A DNA stretch of 64,000 nt. It comes from CAIWHR01 sp963823215. Its GTDB lineage: Bacteria > Pseudomonadota > Gammaproteobacteria > Burkholderiales > Casimicrobiaceae. Position 1 is the first letter of the stretch. Each line of letters starts with the position of its first letter. The stretch is from contig CAWGKT010000007.1 of NCBI GenBank assembly GCA_963823215.1, positions 372,001-436,000 of the forward strand, in the 5' to 3' direction. A model generated the notes under the pieces. That model was not told where the DNA came from. It was given only the letters and a program-made list of their open reading frames with translations, and ran no database searches. The position numbers and the translations under genes are program-made. Below, one piece after another: positions 27,232 to 38,581 of this stretch.

Positions 27232-28414
27232 ATGCACAGCCTGCGAAACCTCGGACGACGGAAGGTCCGGACGTCGCTCACGGTCCTCGGCATCACCATC
27301 GGGATCTGGGCCCTCGTGGTGTTCGGCTCCATGGCCAACAAGATCGATTCCCTGGTCTCCGGCGGCAGCACGTACTACGCCGACAAGATCACCCTGAGCG
27401 ACAAGTCGGGATCGCGTCGGCGGGTTCGCCAGCGCCCCGATGTCGCTCACGACGGCGGACCTCGTCCGGGCGGTCGACGGGCGTCGCCGCCGTCGCCCCC
27501 GGCGTGATGCTGCTCATGGACGATCAGGCGAGCGCCATCACCATGGGCGTCCCGCCCATGATCACCGGCGGCGTGGCGGGCGCGGATGAAGGGCCTCGAG
27601 ACGCTTCACCCTCCGCTACGCGCAGGGCCGCGCGCTGACCGCCGCGGACGAGGGCACGAATGTCACTGTGCTCGGCTCGGACATCGCGCGCAAGTACGCC
27701 AGGCAGCGTCGGCGACACGATCACCCTCAAGGGCGAGCCCTTCACCGTCGTCGGGGTGCTGGAGCCGACGCTCACGGCGCCCGACCAGGCGGCGATCGGT
27801 GCCGATGGCCGCCGCCCAGCGGCTCCTCATCGCGACGCTGCCCCCGATGTTCCAGTCGAAGCTCACGGCCTCGGACCTGGCCACGGACGATGGTCGTGTA
27901 TCCGGAGGCCGGCGTCGACGTCGAAGCGCTCGCGACCGAGATCGAGACACGGGTGCCGGATGTCGCGGCGATGACGGGCGCGGACTTCGACCGGCAGATC
28001 GGCTCGGCCACGTCGATCCTCAACTCGATCCTGGTCGGGGTCGCCCTCATCAGCCTGCTCGTGGGTGGACTGTCGGTCATCAACACGATGGCGATGTCGA
28101 TCGCCGAGCGGACGCGCGAGATCGGCGTCAAGCGGGCGATCGGCGGCGGTCGGTCGCGCATCGTGCGGGAGCTGGTCACGGAGTCGGCGCTGATCGGGTT
28201 CATCGGCGGGACGGTCGGCCTCGTGCTGGGCGTCGCCGTCGTGCTCGCAGCGAACGAGGCTGGCCGGTCGTCGGGCACCGTCCTGTTCGAGCCGACCACC
28301 GGCACGGCGATCACGGCCATCGCCTTCGGCACGATCCTCGGGGCGCTCGCGGGGTTCGTGCCCGCGCTGCACGCTGCGCGGCTCGATCCGGTCGAAGCGC
28401 TCCGCCACGAATGA
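27232..28414 (+). CDS. MacB/FtsX-type ABC transporter permease, multiple frameshifts
   Basis: The ends are clear: an N-terminal membrane segment in LGRRKVRTSLTVLGITIGIW, and C-terminal segments beginning ILNSILVGVALISLLVGGLS with the coupling loop SIAERTREIGVKRAIGGGRS and terminus LDPVEALRHE. Between 27,410 and 27,900 the periplasmic domain can be followed only by changing frame about six times (for example GDTITLKGEPFTVVGVLEPT and MVVYPEAGVDVEALATEIET are in different frames). The clustering of shifts in one 500-bp stretch points to locally bad sequence or decay. The ATPase gene follows 26 bp later. Confidence 0.75.
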
Positions 28415-28440
28415 CCACCACGCGCTCAGGAGAACGAACG

Positions 28441-29216
28441 ATGGCGCTCCTCGAAGGACACGACCTCCGCAAGACCTACCGGTTGGGCAAACGCAACGTC
28501 GTCGCTGCCCTGCGCGGCGTCGACGTCGCGATCGAGCCGGGCGAGATGGTGGCCATCATGGGCCCGTCGGGGTCGGGCAAGAGCACGCTGATGCACATCC
28601 TCGGCCTGCTCCACGCGCCCGATACCAACGACGGCCCGCGGCCGCAGCTCGTCGTTCGGCGGGCGGGACATGGTCGCGCTCGGCGACTCGGCAGCGCACC
28701 CGGATCCGGGCGCGCGAGATGGGCTTCGTGTTCCAGGAGTTCAACCTCATCCCCACCCTCACCGCGCTCGAGAACGTCATGCTCGCGGGCGACTACGCCG
28801 GGGTGAGCGGCAGGCGCGCGCGCCAGGACTCGCTTGACGCCCTCGAGCTCGTCGGCCTGGCGGACCGGGCGGGTCACCGGCCGTCGGAGCTCTCGGGTGG
28901 CGAGCAGCAGCGTGTCGCGATCGCGCGCGCCCTGGTCAACGGGCCGGGCCTCGTGCTGGCGGACGAGCCGACCGGCAACCTCGATTCCGAGCGCTCGGCC
29001 GAGGTGCTCGCCATCCTCCGCCGGCTCAACATGGAACGCGGCCAGACCTTCGTGCTCGTGACCCACGACCCGGACGTGGGCGCCGCCTGCGACCGGATCG
29101 TGCGCATGCGTGACGGACGGATCCGCGAGGCGCCACCCCTCATCGAGGCGTCACCGTCCTCACCGCCGGTCACGAGAGAACCGCTGCTCGTCGGCTCGGC
29201 GACATCTCAGGCGTAG
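28441..29216 (+). CDS. MacB/LolD-type ATP-binding protein, two frameshifts
   Basis: Walker A GPSGSGKST, Q-loop MGFVFQEFNLIPTL, signature LSGGEQQRVAIARAL, Walker B LVLADEPTGNLD and H-loop VTHDPDV are all present. Frame changes near 28,655 and 28,690 are required between Walker A and the Q-loop, where the true reading should be DMVALGD then RTRIRAREMGFVFQ. It partners the permease just upstream. Ending at 29,216, it is convergent with the aldo/keto reductase. Confidence 0.83.
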
Positions 29217-29254
29217 GCCAGGTCGGGCGGCGCAGGGCTCGGTCAGCAGGACGT

Positions 29255-30254
29255 CTAGAGGTTGGTCATCCGTTCCAGGGCCTCGTTGTATCGGCCGCCC
29301 TGCACCTGGATCCTGGACGCGGCATCGGCGATCTCCGTGAGTTCGTCGGCCGACAGGGCGATGTCGGCGGCGCCGATGTTCTCCTCCAGTCGGTGGAGTT
29401 TGCGTGTCCCGGGGATGGGGACGATCCAGGGCTTCTGGGCCAGGAGCCATGCCAGGGCGATCTGGCCGGGGGTGGCGCCCTTGCGCTGAGCGACGCTCGC
29501 GAGCAGGCCGACGATGGCCTGGTTGTGCTGGAGCGCGTCCGGCGCGAACCGGGGGATGGTGCTCCGGATGTCGTTGCTGGCGTCGAAGCTGGTCGAGGTG
29601 GTGATGGTGCCGGTGAGGAAACCCTTGCCAAGCGGGCTGAACGGCACGAACCCGATGCCCAGTTCCTCGCAGGCGGGCAGGACCTCCTCCTCGGGACGCC
29701 GCCACCATAGTGAGTACTCGCTCTGGACGGCCGTCACAGGCTGCACCGCGTGCGCTCGGCGGATCGTTCCGGCAGCGGCCTCGGACATGCCGAAGTGCTT
29801 CACCTTGCCGGCCTCGATGAGCCCCTTGACCGCGCCCGCGACGTCCTCGATGGGCACCTCCGGGTCGACGCGGTGCTGGTAGTAGAGGTCGATGGCTTCG
29901 ACGCCGAGCCGCTGCAGCGAGCCCTCGACGACGCGTCTGATGACGTCGGGACGGCTCGCGACGCGCCCGCTGGACGTGCGTCCGACGGGATCGATGTCCC
30001 ACCCGAACTTGGTGGCGATCACGACCTGGCCCTTGTAAGGGGCGAGCGCCTCGCCCACGAGCTCCTCGTTGGCGTAGGGACCGTAGACTCGGCGGTGTCG
30101 AAGAAGCTGACACCGCGGTCAACAGCCGTTCGGATTCTCCGAGATCGATCTCCTGCCGATCGGGCCTGTCGCTGTAGCCACCAGTCATGCTCATACAGCC
30201 CAGCCCGATGGCGGAGACCTCCAGGCCGTTGATGCCCAGGGTCCGCTTGTCCAC
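29255..30254 (-). CDS. Aldo/keto reductase, frameshifts near the 5' end
   Basis: This is an NADPH-dependent carbonyl reductase of the AKR superfamily. It starts at GTG 30,252-30,254 (VDKRTLGINGLEVSAIGLGC). Two frame changes between about 30,070 and 30,145 are needed to read TAVDRGVSFFDTAE and YGPYANEELVGEAL, which hold the catalytic aspartate and tyrosine. The remainder is continuous: FGWDIDPVGRTSS, LYYQHRVDPEVPIED (catalytic histidine), FSPLGKGFLTG and WIVPIPGTRKLHRLEEN (NADP-binding). Length is about 330 residues, normal for the YakC/PLR-like group. Divergent from the LuxR-type regulator gene. Confidence 0.83.
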
Positions 30255-30437
30255 GGTTCGTGCTCCTGACGGAAGGGGTGGCTCACGGGCCATCCCAGGA
30301 CAGTGTGAGCCATCCAGCCGCCCAATCAGGGCGGATGTGCCGGTGCCCAGTACGCAGGGCCTGTAGCCCTCGCCCGCACACGCAACGACATGACCGGGGT
30401 CCAGCTGGACGTGCGCAAACGCCCCTACAATCCGGAC

Positions 30438-33400
30438 ATGCGGGTCTCCAGCCCGACCCTGATCGGTCGGACGGACGAGCTTGGACGGCTGGCGGCAGTT
30501 CTGCGGCGGACGCGCGATAGCCACAGCGCGGCGGTCCTTGTCGCGGGCGAGGCCGGCATCGGGAAGACACGCCTGATCTCAGAGTTCGCCGAAGTCGCTC
30601 GCGCGGCAGGCTCCCTCGTCCTGGTCGGTGGCTGCATCGATCTGGGTGAGGGCGGCGTCCCGTACGCGCCCATCGTGGAGGCGCTCCGGTCATGGATCCG
30701 AGCCACCCCCGATGCCCAGGTCGCGCGGGTGGTCGGACCCGGTCGAGCCGAGCTCGCGCGGCTCGTGCCCGACCTCGGTCCGGTGCACATCGACGGCCCT
30801 TCGAGCGCGAACGCGCTGAGCATCGGCTCATCGCAGGGGCGGTTGTTCGAGCTCCTCCTGGGCATGCTGGGACGCCTCGCGGCCACGGCTCCCGTCGTGC
30901 TCGTCATCGAGGATCTGCACTGGTCCGACCGCTCGACCCTCGACCTGGCGACGTTCCTCGTCAGAAACGTCCGCGACCTGCCGGTGATGCTCGTCCTCAC
31001 CTATCGATCGGACGAGATCCACCGGCGCCATCCGTTGCTCCCCTTCCTGGCGGAGCTGGAGCGCTCCGGGCGCACCGAGCGCATCGAGCTCACACGGCTC
31101 GACCGGCACGAGCTGGCGGCGATGCTCAGGGCGATCGCCGGGCCCCAGATCGACGCGCGCCTCGTCGACACCATCCACGCGCGGTCGAACGGCAACGCGT
31201 TCTTCGCGGAGGAGCTGCTCGTCACCGCGCGCGATCGGACCACGGAGCTGCCGCCGACGCTCCGCGCGGTGCTCCTCGCTCGTGTCATGGGGCTGAGCAC
31301 CGAAGCGCAGGAACTGCTCAGGGTGGCGTCGGCGGGCGGTCAGCGGGTCGATCCGCGGCTCCTGCTCTCCGCCACCGGGATGGACGACGGCGTGCTCATC
31401 GCCGCGCTCCGGGAGACCGTCGCGCGCCAGGTCCTGGTGCCGGACGCACGATCGGAGGATGAGCGCTACGTGTTCCGCCACGCGCTGCTCCAGGAAGCCG
31501 TCTACGACGACCTGCTGCCCGGCGAGCGCACGCGGCTGCATGCCGCGTTCGCCAGGACGCTCGAAGCGGCCGCCTCCGCCGGGGATGGCAGCCTGGCCCG
31601 GGACGCGAGCCACGCCTCCGAGCTCGCCTATCACTGGTATGCCGCGCACGACCTGCCGCGAGCCTTCGATGCCGCGCTCAGGGCTGCCCATGCCGCTGAG
31701 GCGAGCTACGCATTCCCGGAGGCGCTCGCGGGGTACGAACGGGCGCTGGAGCTCTGGGAGCGGGTGCCGGAGATGGTCGCCCGGACCGGCAGCGATCGGG
31801 TGGAGGTGTTGGCCGCGGCGGCGGGCGTCGCGCGGTTCAGCGATCCGGCCCGCGCAGTGGCGCTCTTCCGCTCCGCGCTCGAGCTGGTGGATGAGTCGGT
31901 GGAGCCCGTGCGCGCCGCGACGCTCCACGTGCGCCTCGGACGCGCCGCGTGGGTCAACGGGCAGGGCGACCTCGCGCTCCAGGCGCATCGCACCGCCGTG
32001 CGGCTGGTCCCAGCAGGATCACCACCAGAGGCGCGCGCTCGCGCTCTCGCGGGACTCGCGCAGATCCTGAACCTCCAGGACCGGCACGCGGAGGCGAGGC
32101 CGCTCGCGGAGGAGGCCGTCGAGCTCGCCCGAGCCGCCGGCGCTCGCCAGATCGAGGGGCACGCCCTGAACAGCCGCGCAGTCGCGCGCTGCCAGGAGGG
32201 CGAGATCGACGGTGCCCTTGGGGACCTCGATGATGCGCTCGGCATCGCGAAGGCCATCGGGGACGTCGACGACATCGGTCGGGCATACACCAATCGGGTC
32301 TGGGTGCTCAAGGTCGGCGGTCGCTTCGAGGACGCGATCGCGCTCGCGTTCGAGGGCGTGAGCGTCGCACGACGCCTCGGCTTCCTGGCCTTCCTCGGGA
32401 CCCATCTCCTGTGCAACGCGGCCGATCTGCTGTTCTGTCTCGGGCGCTGGGACGAGAGCGAGGCGGCAGTCCACCAGGTCGAGGTGATCGGCGCGTTCGG
32501 CATCAACGAGATCCTGGTCCGCGAGCTCGGAGCGAGGCTCGCGCTCGTGCACGGTCGGTTCGAGGAGGCCGAGCGGGAGCTCCGCGCCATCGCGCCACGG
32601 GCGGCATCGGACCATGGACCGGCAGTGCATCGGCCCGGTGCAGTCGAGCCTCGCGGAGCTGGCGCTCTGGCGGCATCGTCCGGCGGATGCGCTGGAGCAT
32701 GCCCGTGACGGGATCGAGCTCGTGAGGCACGGCACCGCGATGACGCTCGCCCCGCTGCTCGCGCTCGGCCTTCGAGCGTGCGCCGACCTCGCCCTTCTCG
32801 CGCGGGCGCGCAGGTCGGAGGAGACGCTCGCCGATGCCGCCCGTCAGGGCGCCGAGTTCCGCGAGTCGGTGCGGGTGCGCCTCGCTGAGATCCCCGTCGC
32901 GCGCCCATCGCTCGAGCCGCAGTCGGCCGCCTGGTCGGCCTTGAGCGAGGCCGAGTGGTCTCGCCTCGAAGGCGCCTCCGATCCCGCCGCCTGGGCGACC
33001 ACCGCCGGGATCTGGGAGCGGCTTGGCCAGCCGTATCCGGCCGCCTACGCCCGGTATCGAGAGGCTGAGGCGCTCCTGGCGGCTCGCGCCGATCGCGCAC
33101 GAGCGTCCGCGGCGCTCGCGCAGGTGATGGAGATGGCGTCCTCGCTCGGCGCGGAACCGCTCCGCGAGGAGGCGGACGCGCTGGCGCAGCGCGCTCGGAT
33201 CGTGATCGGCGAGCCGGCCGCCGCGGAGGCGTCGCCGGGGACTCGCGCTGACGAGGTGGCGCGAGTGGGGCTCACGGCTCGGGAGCTCGAGGTCCTGGCG
33301 CTCGTGGCGGCGGGCCAGACGAACCGGCAGATCGGCGAGCGGCTGTTCATCAGCGAGAAGACCGCGAGCGTCCACGTCTCGAACATCCTGGGCAAGCTGG

Positions 33401-33456
33401 GCGTAACGGGCCGCGGGGAGGCGGCCGTCATCGCGCACCGGCTCGGGGTGGTGTGA
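30438..33456 (+). CDS. LAL-type LuxR transcriptional regulator with AAA/TPR domains, one frameshift
   Basis: This large regulator of about 1,000 residues has an N-terminal AAA_16 ATPase (LIGRTDELGRLAAV, Walker A GEAGIGKTRL, Walker B VLVIEDLHWSD), a long TPR-like helical middle (LEEAVELARAAGARQIEGHAL and similar) and a C-terminal LuxR helix-turn-helix (LTARELEVLALVAAGQTNRQIG, LFISEKTASVHVSNILGKLGV). One frame change near 32,610 joins the two halves. ATG 30,438 (MRVSSPTLIGRTDEL) is the conserved start; one at 30,390 is also in frame. The ligand and target genes are unknown. The divergent neighbour is the aldo/keto reductase. A hairpin follows 5 bp after the stop. Confidence 0.86.
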
Positions 33457-33461
33457 CCCGC

Positions 33462-33483
33462 GGCAGCCCTTCCACGGGCTGCC
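33462..33483 (+). terminator. Terminator-like hairpin after the LuxR gene
   Basis: GGCAGCCC (33462-33469) and GGGCTGCC (33476-33483) are a perfect 8-bp inverted repeat around TTCCAC, 5 bp after the TGA at 33,456. No T-run follows, as is common in very GC-rich genomes. Confidence 0.6.
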
Positions 33484-33650
33484 CCTGAGCCATTCGCTTA
33501 CCGGGGGCTGTCGCGGCTCGCCATTCGGGTGCCGCGCGTAAGGAGCCGGGTGCCGCGAAATGAGGCGCCGATCAAGGGGATGGCCGATGTGTCCGACCCG
33601 TCCTTATTCCGACCGTTGCGATGTCAACACATCGCAGCGGAGGCCAGCAG

Positions 33651-35192
33651 ATGGCCAGCCCCACCACCCGCATCGGCCTCCCGATCCTCGTCTGGACGCT
33701 CGGGGCGTTCATGTCGGCGACCGACACACAGGCCGCCTCCGAACCGGTCGAGCCGCCATCGGTCCCGACGAGCGCACTGGTCGGAGACACCCGTACCACG
33801 ATGCGGCTCGAGACCCGCTATGACCTGGTGACCTCGCTGCACTACGACGCGGGGCGGCTGGACGTCGTCGAGACGGTCGACATCGTCAACCGCGCGCCGG
33901 TCGCCATCGACGAGTTGCACCTCTCGGTCCTGGCTCGAGCTTACGGTGAGTTCCGCCTGCGATCGGTCCGCCTCGACGGTGGGCCCGCCCGCGTCTCGTT
34001 CCCCAACAGGGCGGACATGCTGGTCGCCCTGCCCGCTCCGCTCGCTCCCGGCGCGCGGGCGACCCTCGTGATCCGTTTCGCCGACCGACCGACCGCGGAC
34101 GCCTTCGATTCGCTGCAGGCCCGTCTCTCGAAGGCCGAAGGGATGATGCGGCTGGCCGACTGGTACCCCATCCTGTCCGACGGGCATGGCCTGCGCAACC
34201 CCGGGGATTCCCAGTTCACCGCGGCCGCGACCAGCGTCACGCTCGACCTCACCACCGACCGGCCGCTGACGATCGCAGCGCCCGGGAAGCTCATCACCCG
34301 CCAGCGTCGGCATCGGGTGTATCGCCTGGACGACGCGCGGAACTACGGGTTCGTGGTCGCGCCGCATCTGCGAACGCTGTCGACGACGACCCGCGACGGC
34401 GTCCGGATCCGGGTGTACCAGCCGGCCGGCGTGTCCGGTCGCCTCGCCCTTCAGGAAGCCCGCCGCGCGCTCGAGACCTACGACGATGCGTACGGCCCGT
34501 ATCCCTGGCCGGAGCTCATCGTGGCGCCCACGCCCGGTCGATGGATCGCCACCGAATGGCCCGGCGTCGTGTTCCTTGGCACCGACGGCTACGCGGACGC
34601 GGAGGTCGTGCACCACGAGGTCGCGCACGAGTGGTTCTATGCGCCTGCTCGGCAACGACCAGCTGCGCGAGCCCTGGCTGGACGAGGCCTTCGCCCAGTT
34701 CAGCGAGGACCACTTCTTCGGCCGGCACGACTGGTCGTACTGCTCGGGGAAGCCGGTCGACTCGCCGGTCTACGCATTCCCCGACACGCTTCGAGCGGTG
34801 GGACTGTGGCGGCTACGTCGAGACCGTGTACCACAAGGGCGCCGCCATGATCGACGGGGTCCGCACCCGGATGGGCGACAGGGCGTTCTTCGCCTCGATC
34901 CGCGGGCTGATGGCGGACCATCGCTTCGGGCTCGTCTCCGGGCGGGACGTCGTGCGGGCCTGGCTGGACGGGGCCAAGGACCGCAGCGGGCTCGCGAGCT
35001 GGCTTCGCCGGTTCCTCAGTCGGGACCTGATGCACAGGGCGCTCAGCCCCATCACCGACCTCGATGTCGACGACCGCGGGACCGCTCGCGGTCCACGCCG
35101 ACTTCGATGTCCCGGCCCCCGGCGCGTCGGCCACGGGCGGGTGGCCTGCACTCGCCCACAGCCCGATCGTCGGGCTGACGGGCGGCGTGTGA
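33651..35192 (+). CDS. Secreted M1-family metallopeptidase, about three frameshifts
   Basis: A signal peptide (RIGLPILVWTLGAFMSATDTQA) is followed by a beta-rich domain and the zinc motif HHEVAHEWFY. After a frame change near 34,640, the downstream zinc-ligand glutamate lies in WLDEAFAQFSEDHF, matching the M1 spacing HExxH-x18-E. Further shifts near 34,805 and 35,080 are needed to read GGYVETVYHKGAAMIDGVR and LAVHADFDVPAPGAS up to TGA 35,190-35,192. About 510 residues, shorter than classical aminopeptidase N because the C-terminal helical domain is reduced. It probably cleaves extracellular peptides. Confidence 0.8.
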
Positions 35193-35235
35193 TGAAGGCA
35201 GCGAGCCAGGGTGTCGATCACGCGGCGATCGAGGC

Positions 35236-36063
35236 TCACGCCGTCGGGGGTCCCGCGTCGATCCGCGCCCGAAGGCTCTCGACCGACGCGCCGGTCCAGT
35301 CGGCCTCCAGCCACCAGGTCGCGCCAGCTTCGCTCCAGGGCCGGACCGCCTGGCTGGCCGCCGCCCGAGGGTCGGCCGGGGTCTTCCCCTCGACCACGAT
35401 GTCGAAGGGCCGATCGCGGAGCTCGGTGCCGCGCTCGCGGGCGACCCACGCTGCGATGGCCCTGATGTCGGCTGGCTCGAGGCTCCCGCCCGGTCCGACC
35501 TGCGGCAGGATGCCGTCGTACCGGACCGCCCGTCGCATCGAGCGCTCGCTGCCCCATCGGCCAGCCACCCAGATGGGGATGCGGGGCCGCTGGACGGGTG
35601 TCGGGCGGAAGGTCATCGGAGCGAAGCGGTAGTGGCGGCCCTCGAAGCCGAACGGCTCTCCGCTCCAGAGCCCTTCGAGGATGGCCAGGCTCTCATCGAG
35701 CAGCTCGGCCCGGGTCCGCGCGTCGGTCGGCTCGCCGACGTTGCCGAAGGCCGCGTCATCGAGGGCCCCGAGGCCGACGGGCAGGATCAGGCGGCCAGCG
35801 GAGAGGCGGTCGAGCGTCATCGCCTCGCGTGCCAGCTTCCAGGGGCGCCGGCGGGATGGGGGCGTGAGCACGGCACCGATAGCGATGCGCTCGGTCCGCA
35901 GCGCCATGGCAGCCATCACGACCCACGGGTCGAACAGCTCGGTCTCGCCGATGGCGACCGCGTCGAAGGTGAAGACGCCGTCCCAGCCCGCTGCCTCCGC
36001 CGCCGCCGCAAGGTCGGCCACCGCGCGGGGATGGCCCGCCGAGACGACGAAGCCGGCCTTCAC
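35236..36063 (-). CDS. LLM class (F420-type) flavin-dependent oxidoreductase
   Basis: This 275-residue TIM-barrel oxidoreductase of the bacterial luciferase superfamily starts at GTG 36,061-36,063 (VKAGFVVSAGHPRAVADLA). Family motifs include AEAAGWDGVFTFDAVA, ERIAIGAVLTPPSRRRPWKLAREAMTLDRLS in consecutive parts, GRLILPVGLGA and RPRIPIWVAGRWG. The group contains mostly F420-dependent reductases or monooxygenases, abundant in Actinobacteria and Chloroflexota. The start is set by the beta-1 strand, and the upstream frame is unrelated. The substrate is unknown. Divergent from the nucleoside hydrolase gene. Confidence 0.85.
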   Translation of the reverse strand: MKAGFVVSAGHPRAVADLAAAAEAAGWDGVFTFDAVAIGETELFDPWVVMAAMALRTERIAIGAVLTPPSRRRPWKLAREAMTLDRLSAGRLILPVGLGALDDAAFGNVGEPTDARTRAELLDESLAILEGLWSGEPFGFEGRHYRFAPMTFRPTPVQRPRIPIWVAGRWGSERSMRRAVRYDGILPQVGPGGSLEPADIRAIAAWVARERGTELRDRPFDIVVEGKTPADPRAAASQAVRPWSEAGATWWLEADWTGASVESLRARIDAGPPTA

Positions 36064-36164
36064 GTCCGAAGCGTACCAGCGGCGCTGGTGGCAGCCGCGA
36101 CAATGGATCCGCTCGCGACAACGGAGCCGCTTGACCCGGCCCAGCTGGTGGCGTATACGTCGCG

Positions 36165-37238
36165 ATGCACATGTCGACCGTCGAAAGGGCCGGGGGAAGC
36201 GCCGCAGCGATCGGGTTCGCCGTGCTGCTGGCGGCATCGGGGACCGCCCTGGCGACCGACACGAGCCAGGCTCCTGCTGCCGCGGGCGAGCCCCGCGCGG
36301 TCATCATCGACACTGATCTGGGGCAGGACGATGTCATGGCGCTGGCGTGGCTGCTGCGCGACCCGTCCCTCGACATCCTGGCCATCACGGTCTCCGGCAC
36401 CGGGCTCTCGCATTGCGACCCCGGCGTGGACAACCTCCGGGGCATCATCGAGTTCATCGACGCCGCCAGCCCGGAGGTCGGGTGTGGCCCGGAAAGCGCA
36501 GTGGGCGACGGTACGCCGTTCCCGGACGAGTGGCGGGCCTCCGCTGACCTGCTCGGTGGTGTCTCCCTTCCAGCGGGTCCCGATGCGGGCGCGCCTTCCC
36601 AGCCAGCCGCCGAGATCATCGCTGCTCAGGTCACGGCGGCGGCGGGCCCAGTGACGATGCTGACGCTCGGGCCGCTCACCACCCTTGCGGAGGTGCTCGC
36701 CGCGGATCGGGGGTCGGTCGCCGACATCGCGGAGGTCGTGGCGATGGGCGGCGCCCTCGATGTCCCCGGCAACGTGATCCCGCAAGGTGCCTCGATCCCG
36801 GGCGCCTCGGAATGGAACCTGCATGCGGATCCGGCCGCCGCCGCCGCCGTGCTGGCATCGGGAGTGCCGATCACGTTCGTCGCGCTGGATGCGACCAAGA
36901 ACGCCCCCATGACACGCGAGATCGCGGCGTCGCTGGACGCAGACCACGGTGCGGTCGGCGCCTGGCTCACGCACGAGCTGGTCCAGCACGACCCGTTCCT
37001 GCTCAGCGGCGACTGGTTCCTGTGGGATCCTTTGGCGGCCGGGACGCTCATCGACCCGACCTTGGTCACCACGAACGATGAGCGCCTGTCCGTGGAGGTA
37101 TCGGGCCCGGATGCCGGCCGGCTCGTCAGGGACGAGGCGGGTCACGTCGCTCGCGTCGCGATCGCGGCAGACCGCGCTCGCTTCACTGATGCGTTCCTGG
37201 CCGGGCTGCGAGCCGGGCCGCCGGCACCGATGCCGTGA
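36165..37238 (+). CDS. Secreted inosine-uridine preferring nucleoside hydrolase family protein
   Basis: The calcium-binding signature DTDLGQDD at residues 49-56 identifies the IUNH family, which hydrolyses the N-glycosidic bond of ribonucleosides. A signal peptide precedes it (AIGFAVLLAASGTALA). Further motifs are MLTLGPLTTLAEVLA, EVVAMGGALDVPGN and SEWNLHADPAAAA. The product has 357 residues and is intact. The aspartate expected in the last metal site is plausible in WFLWDPLAAGTL. Secretion suggests salvage of nucleosides outside the membrane. ATG at 36,165 or 36,171 are both possible starts. Confidence 0.88.
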   Translation: MHMSTVERAGGSAAAIGFAVLLAASGTALATDTSQAPAAAGEPRAVIIDTDLGQDDVMALAWLLRDPSLDILAITVSGTGLSHCDPGVDNLRGIIEFIDAASPEVGCGPESAVGDGTPFPDEWRASADLLGGVSLPAGPDAGAPSQPAAEIIAAQVTAAAGPVTMLTLGPLTTLAEVLAADRGSVADIAEVVAMGGALDVPGNVIPQGASIPGASEWNLHADPAAAAAVLASGVPITFVALDATKNAPMTREIAASLDADHGAVGAWLTHELVQHDPFLLSGDWFLWDPLAAGTLIDPTLVTTNDERLSVEVSGPDAGRLVRDEAGHVARVAIAADRARFTDAFLAGLRAGPPAPMP

Positions 37239-37281
37239 CAGCGCGAGATGCGCCGCACCCGTCCGGTGCAGGGTCCCGACC

Positions 37282-38556
37282 ATGAGCCCCGTGGGGACCC
37301 CGCCGTTGGTCGAGCCCGTCCCGGTCGGGACCGAGGCGGCGCTCGCGGGCGCCCACCTCGAAGCGGAGGTGACGCTCGCGCCAGAGGCCTCGTCGGTCAC
37401 CTACGAGGTCCAGCTCGGTCCTCGGGCGCCGGCCGGCGATCCGCTCTGGGACCACCCCATCTGGGCGGCTGCCGGCGGCCCGCTCGCGCCCGCCGCGAGC
37501 TTCTGGTTCGAGACGCTCGATGGATGTGGGGTGAGCCAGGGCATGGTCATCGCGAACCGACGTCCCGTCGTGCGGGTGGGATCCTCCGAACCGATCACCG
37601 CCTACGCCTGGCGGCTCTCGCAGCATCGTGCGCCCGTCGAGTCGACCGACAGCGCCGACGACGGCATCGGGGCGGATGGCTGCTTCACGTTCCAGCCGAC
37701 TCGACCGCTCACCAGGCGCGGCCGGCTGCCCCGCGGCTACTTCTTCCCGCCCTTCGACCGGGCCCAGGGTGGCTACAACGGTCGCACGTACGGGCCTGGC
37801 GACGTCGCGGCCAACCCCGAAGGGCACCACGCCTACGCGGTCGACTTCAACCATGGCAGCGGGGACGATGATCTGGGCCATCCGGTCCTCGCCGCGGCGG
37901 TCGGGACGGTCACTTTCGTGGATGGCTCCGACGAGCCGGGTCATGGCACCGTGAAGATCACCCATGGCCACGGCCGCTTCGTGACCCAGTACACGCACAT
38001 GCGCGATATCCGCGTCAAGGAGGGGGACCGGGTCAAGCTCCTCCAGCAGATCGGCGAGATCGGGTCGGTCGGCGCCTCGAGCCCGCACCTCCACCACGCC
38101 CACTTCCGAAAGCAGGCTGGCGGCGGGGATCTGCCCATCAAGATGCGGTTTGGCCGCACGCCTTGCGAGGCGAGCCTGGCAGCTCCACGTGACCCGCACG
38201 AGCCCATCGACGACTGGCGCAGCCCGAAGGGCATCGTCATCGTCCCAGGCTTCCGCGGCTGGGAGCGGAGCCCGGAGGCGACGCTCCGGGTGAAGGTCCG
38301 CTGGACGAGCACCGGTGCCTGGTCGGAGGAGCGCCGGCTCAAGTTCATCGTCAGCCGCGACCCCGGCAGCGTGCCGGCCTGCCCGGACCCCGGGTGCGTC
38401 GGCGCCGGCATGCCAGGCGCGCTCGTGATCGACCAGCCCTACGGTGGGCCGGAGCTCGCGGAAGGCGAGTACTCCGTCCGCTATCGGTGCGAGGACGACC
38501 TCGGGAACCAGAGCGACTGGGTGCAGGACGACAGCCTCGTGATCGACCACGTCTGA
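37282..38556 (+). CDS. M23-family metallopeptidase domain protein
   Basis: This protein of about 424 residues has a LytM-like peptidase domain in its middle: first zinc ligands in HHAYAVDFNHGSG, and the H-x-H motif in SPHLHHAHFRK. The preceding TVKITHGHGRFVTQYTHM is the usual beta-hairpin. Flanking beta-rich regions have no clear family. M23 enzymes cleave peptidoglycan cross-bridges, but many members are structural. The first ligand HxxxxxxD is intact, so activity is plausible. No signal peptide is visible from ATG 37,282, which is odd for a wall hydrolase; it starts 44 bp after the nucleoside hydrolase. Confidence 0.78.
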   Translation: MSPVGTPPLVEPVPVGTEAALAGAHLEAEVTLAPEASSVTYEVQLGPRAPAGDPLWDHPIWAAAGGPLAPAASFWFETLDGCGVSQGMVIANRRPVVRVGSSEPITAYAWRLSQHRAPVESTDSADDGIGADGCFTFQPTRPLTRRGRLPRGYFFPPFDRAQGGYNGRTYGPGDVAANPEGHHAYAVDFNHGSGDDDLGHPVLAAAVGTVTFVDGSDEPGHGTVKITHGHGRFVTQYTHMRDIRVKEGDRVKLLQQIGEIGSVGASSPHLHHAHFRKQAGGGDLPIKMRFGRTPCEASLAAPRDPHEPIDDWRSPKGIVIVPGFRGWERSPEATLRVKVRWTSTGAWSEERRLKFIVSRDPGSVPACPDPGCVGAGMPGALVIDQPYGGPELAEGEYSVRYRCEDDLGNQSDWVQDDSLVIDHV

Positions 38557-38581
38557 GCAGGGCTGCTACGCGTCCGCGATG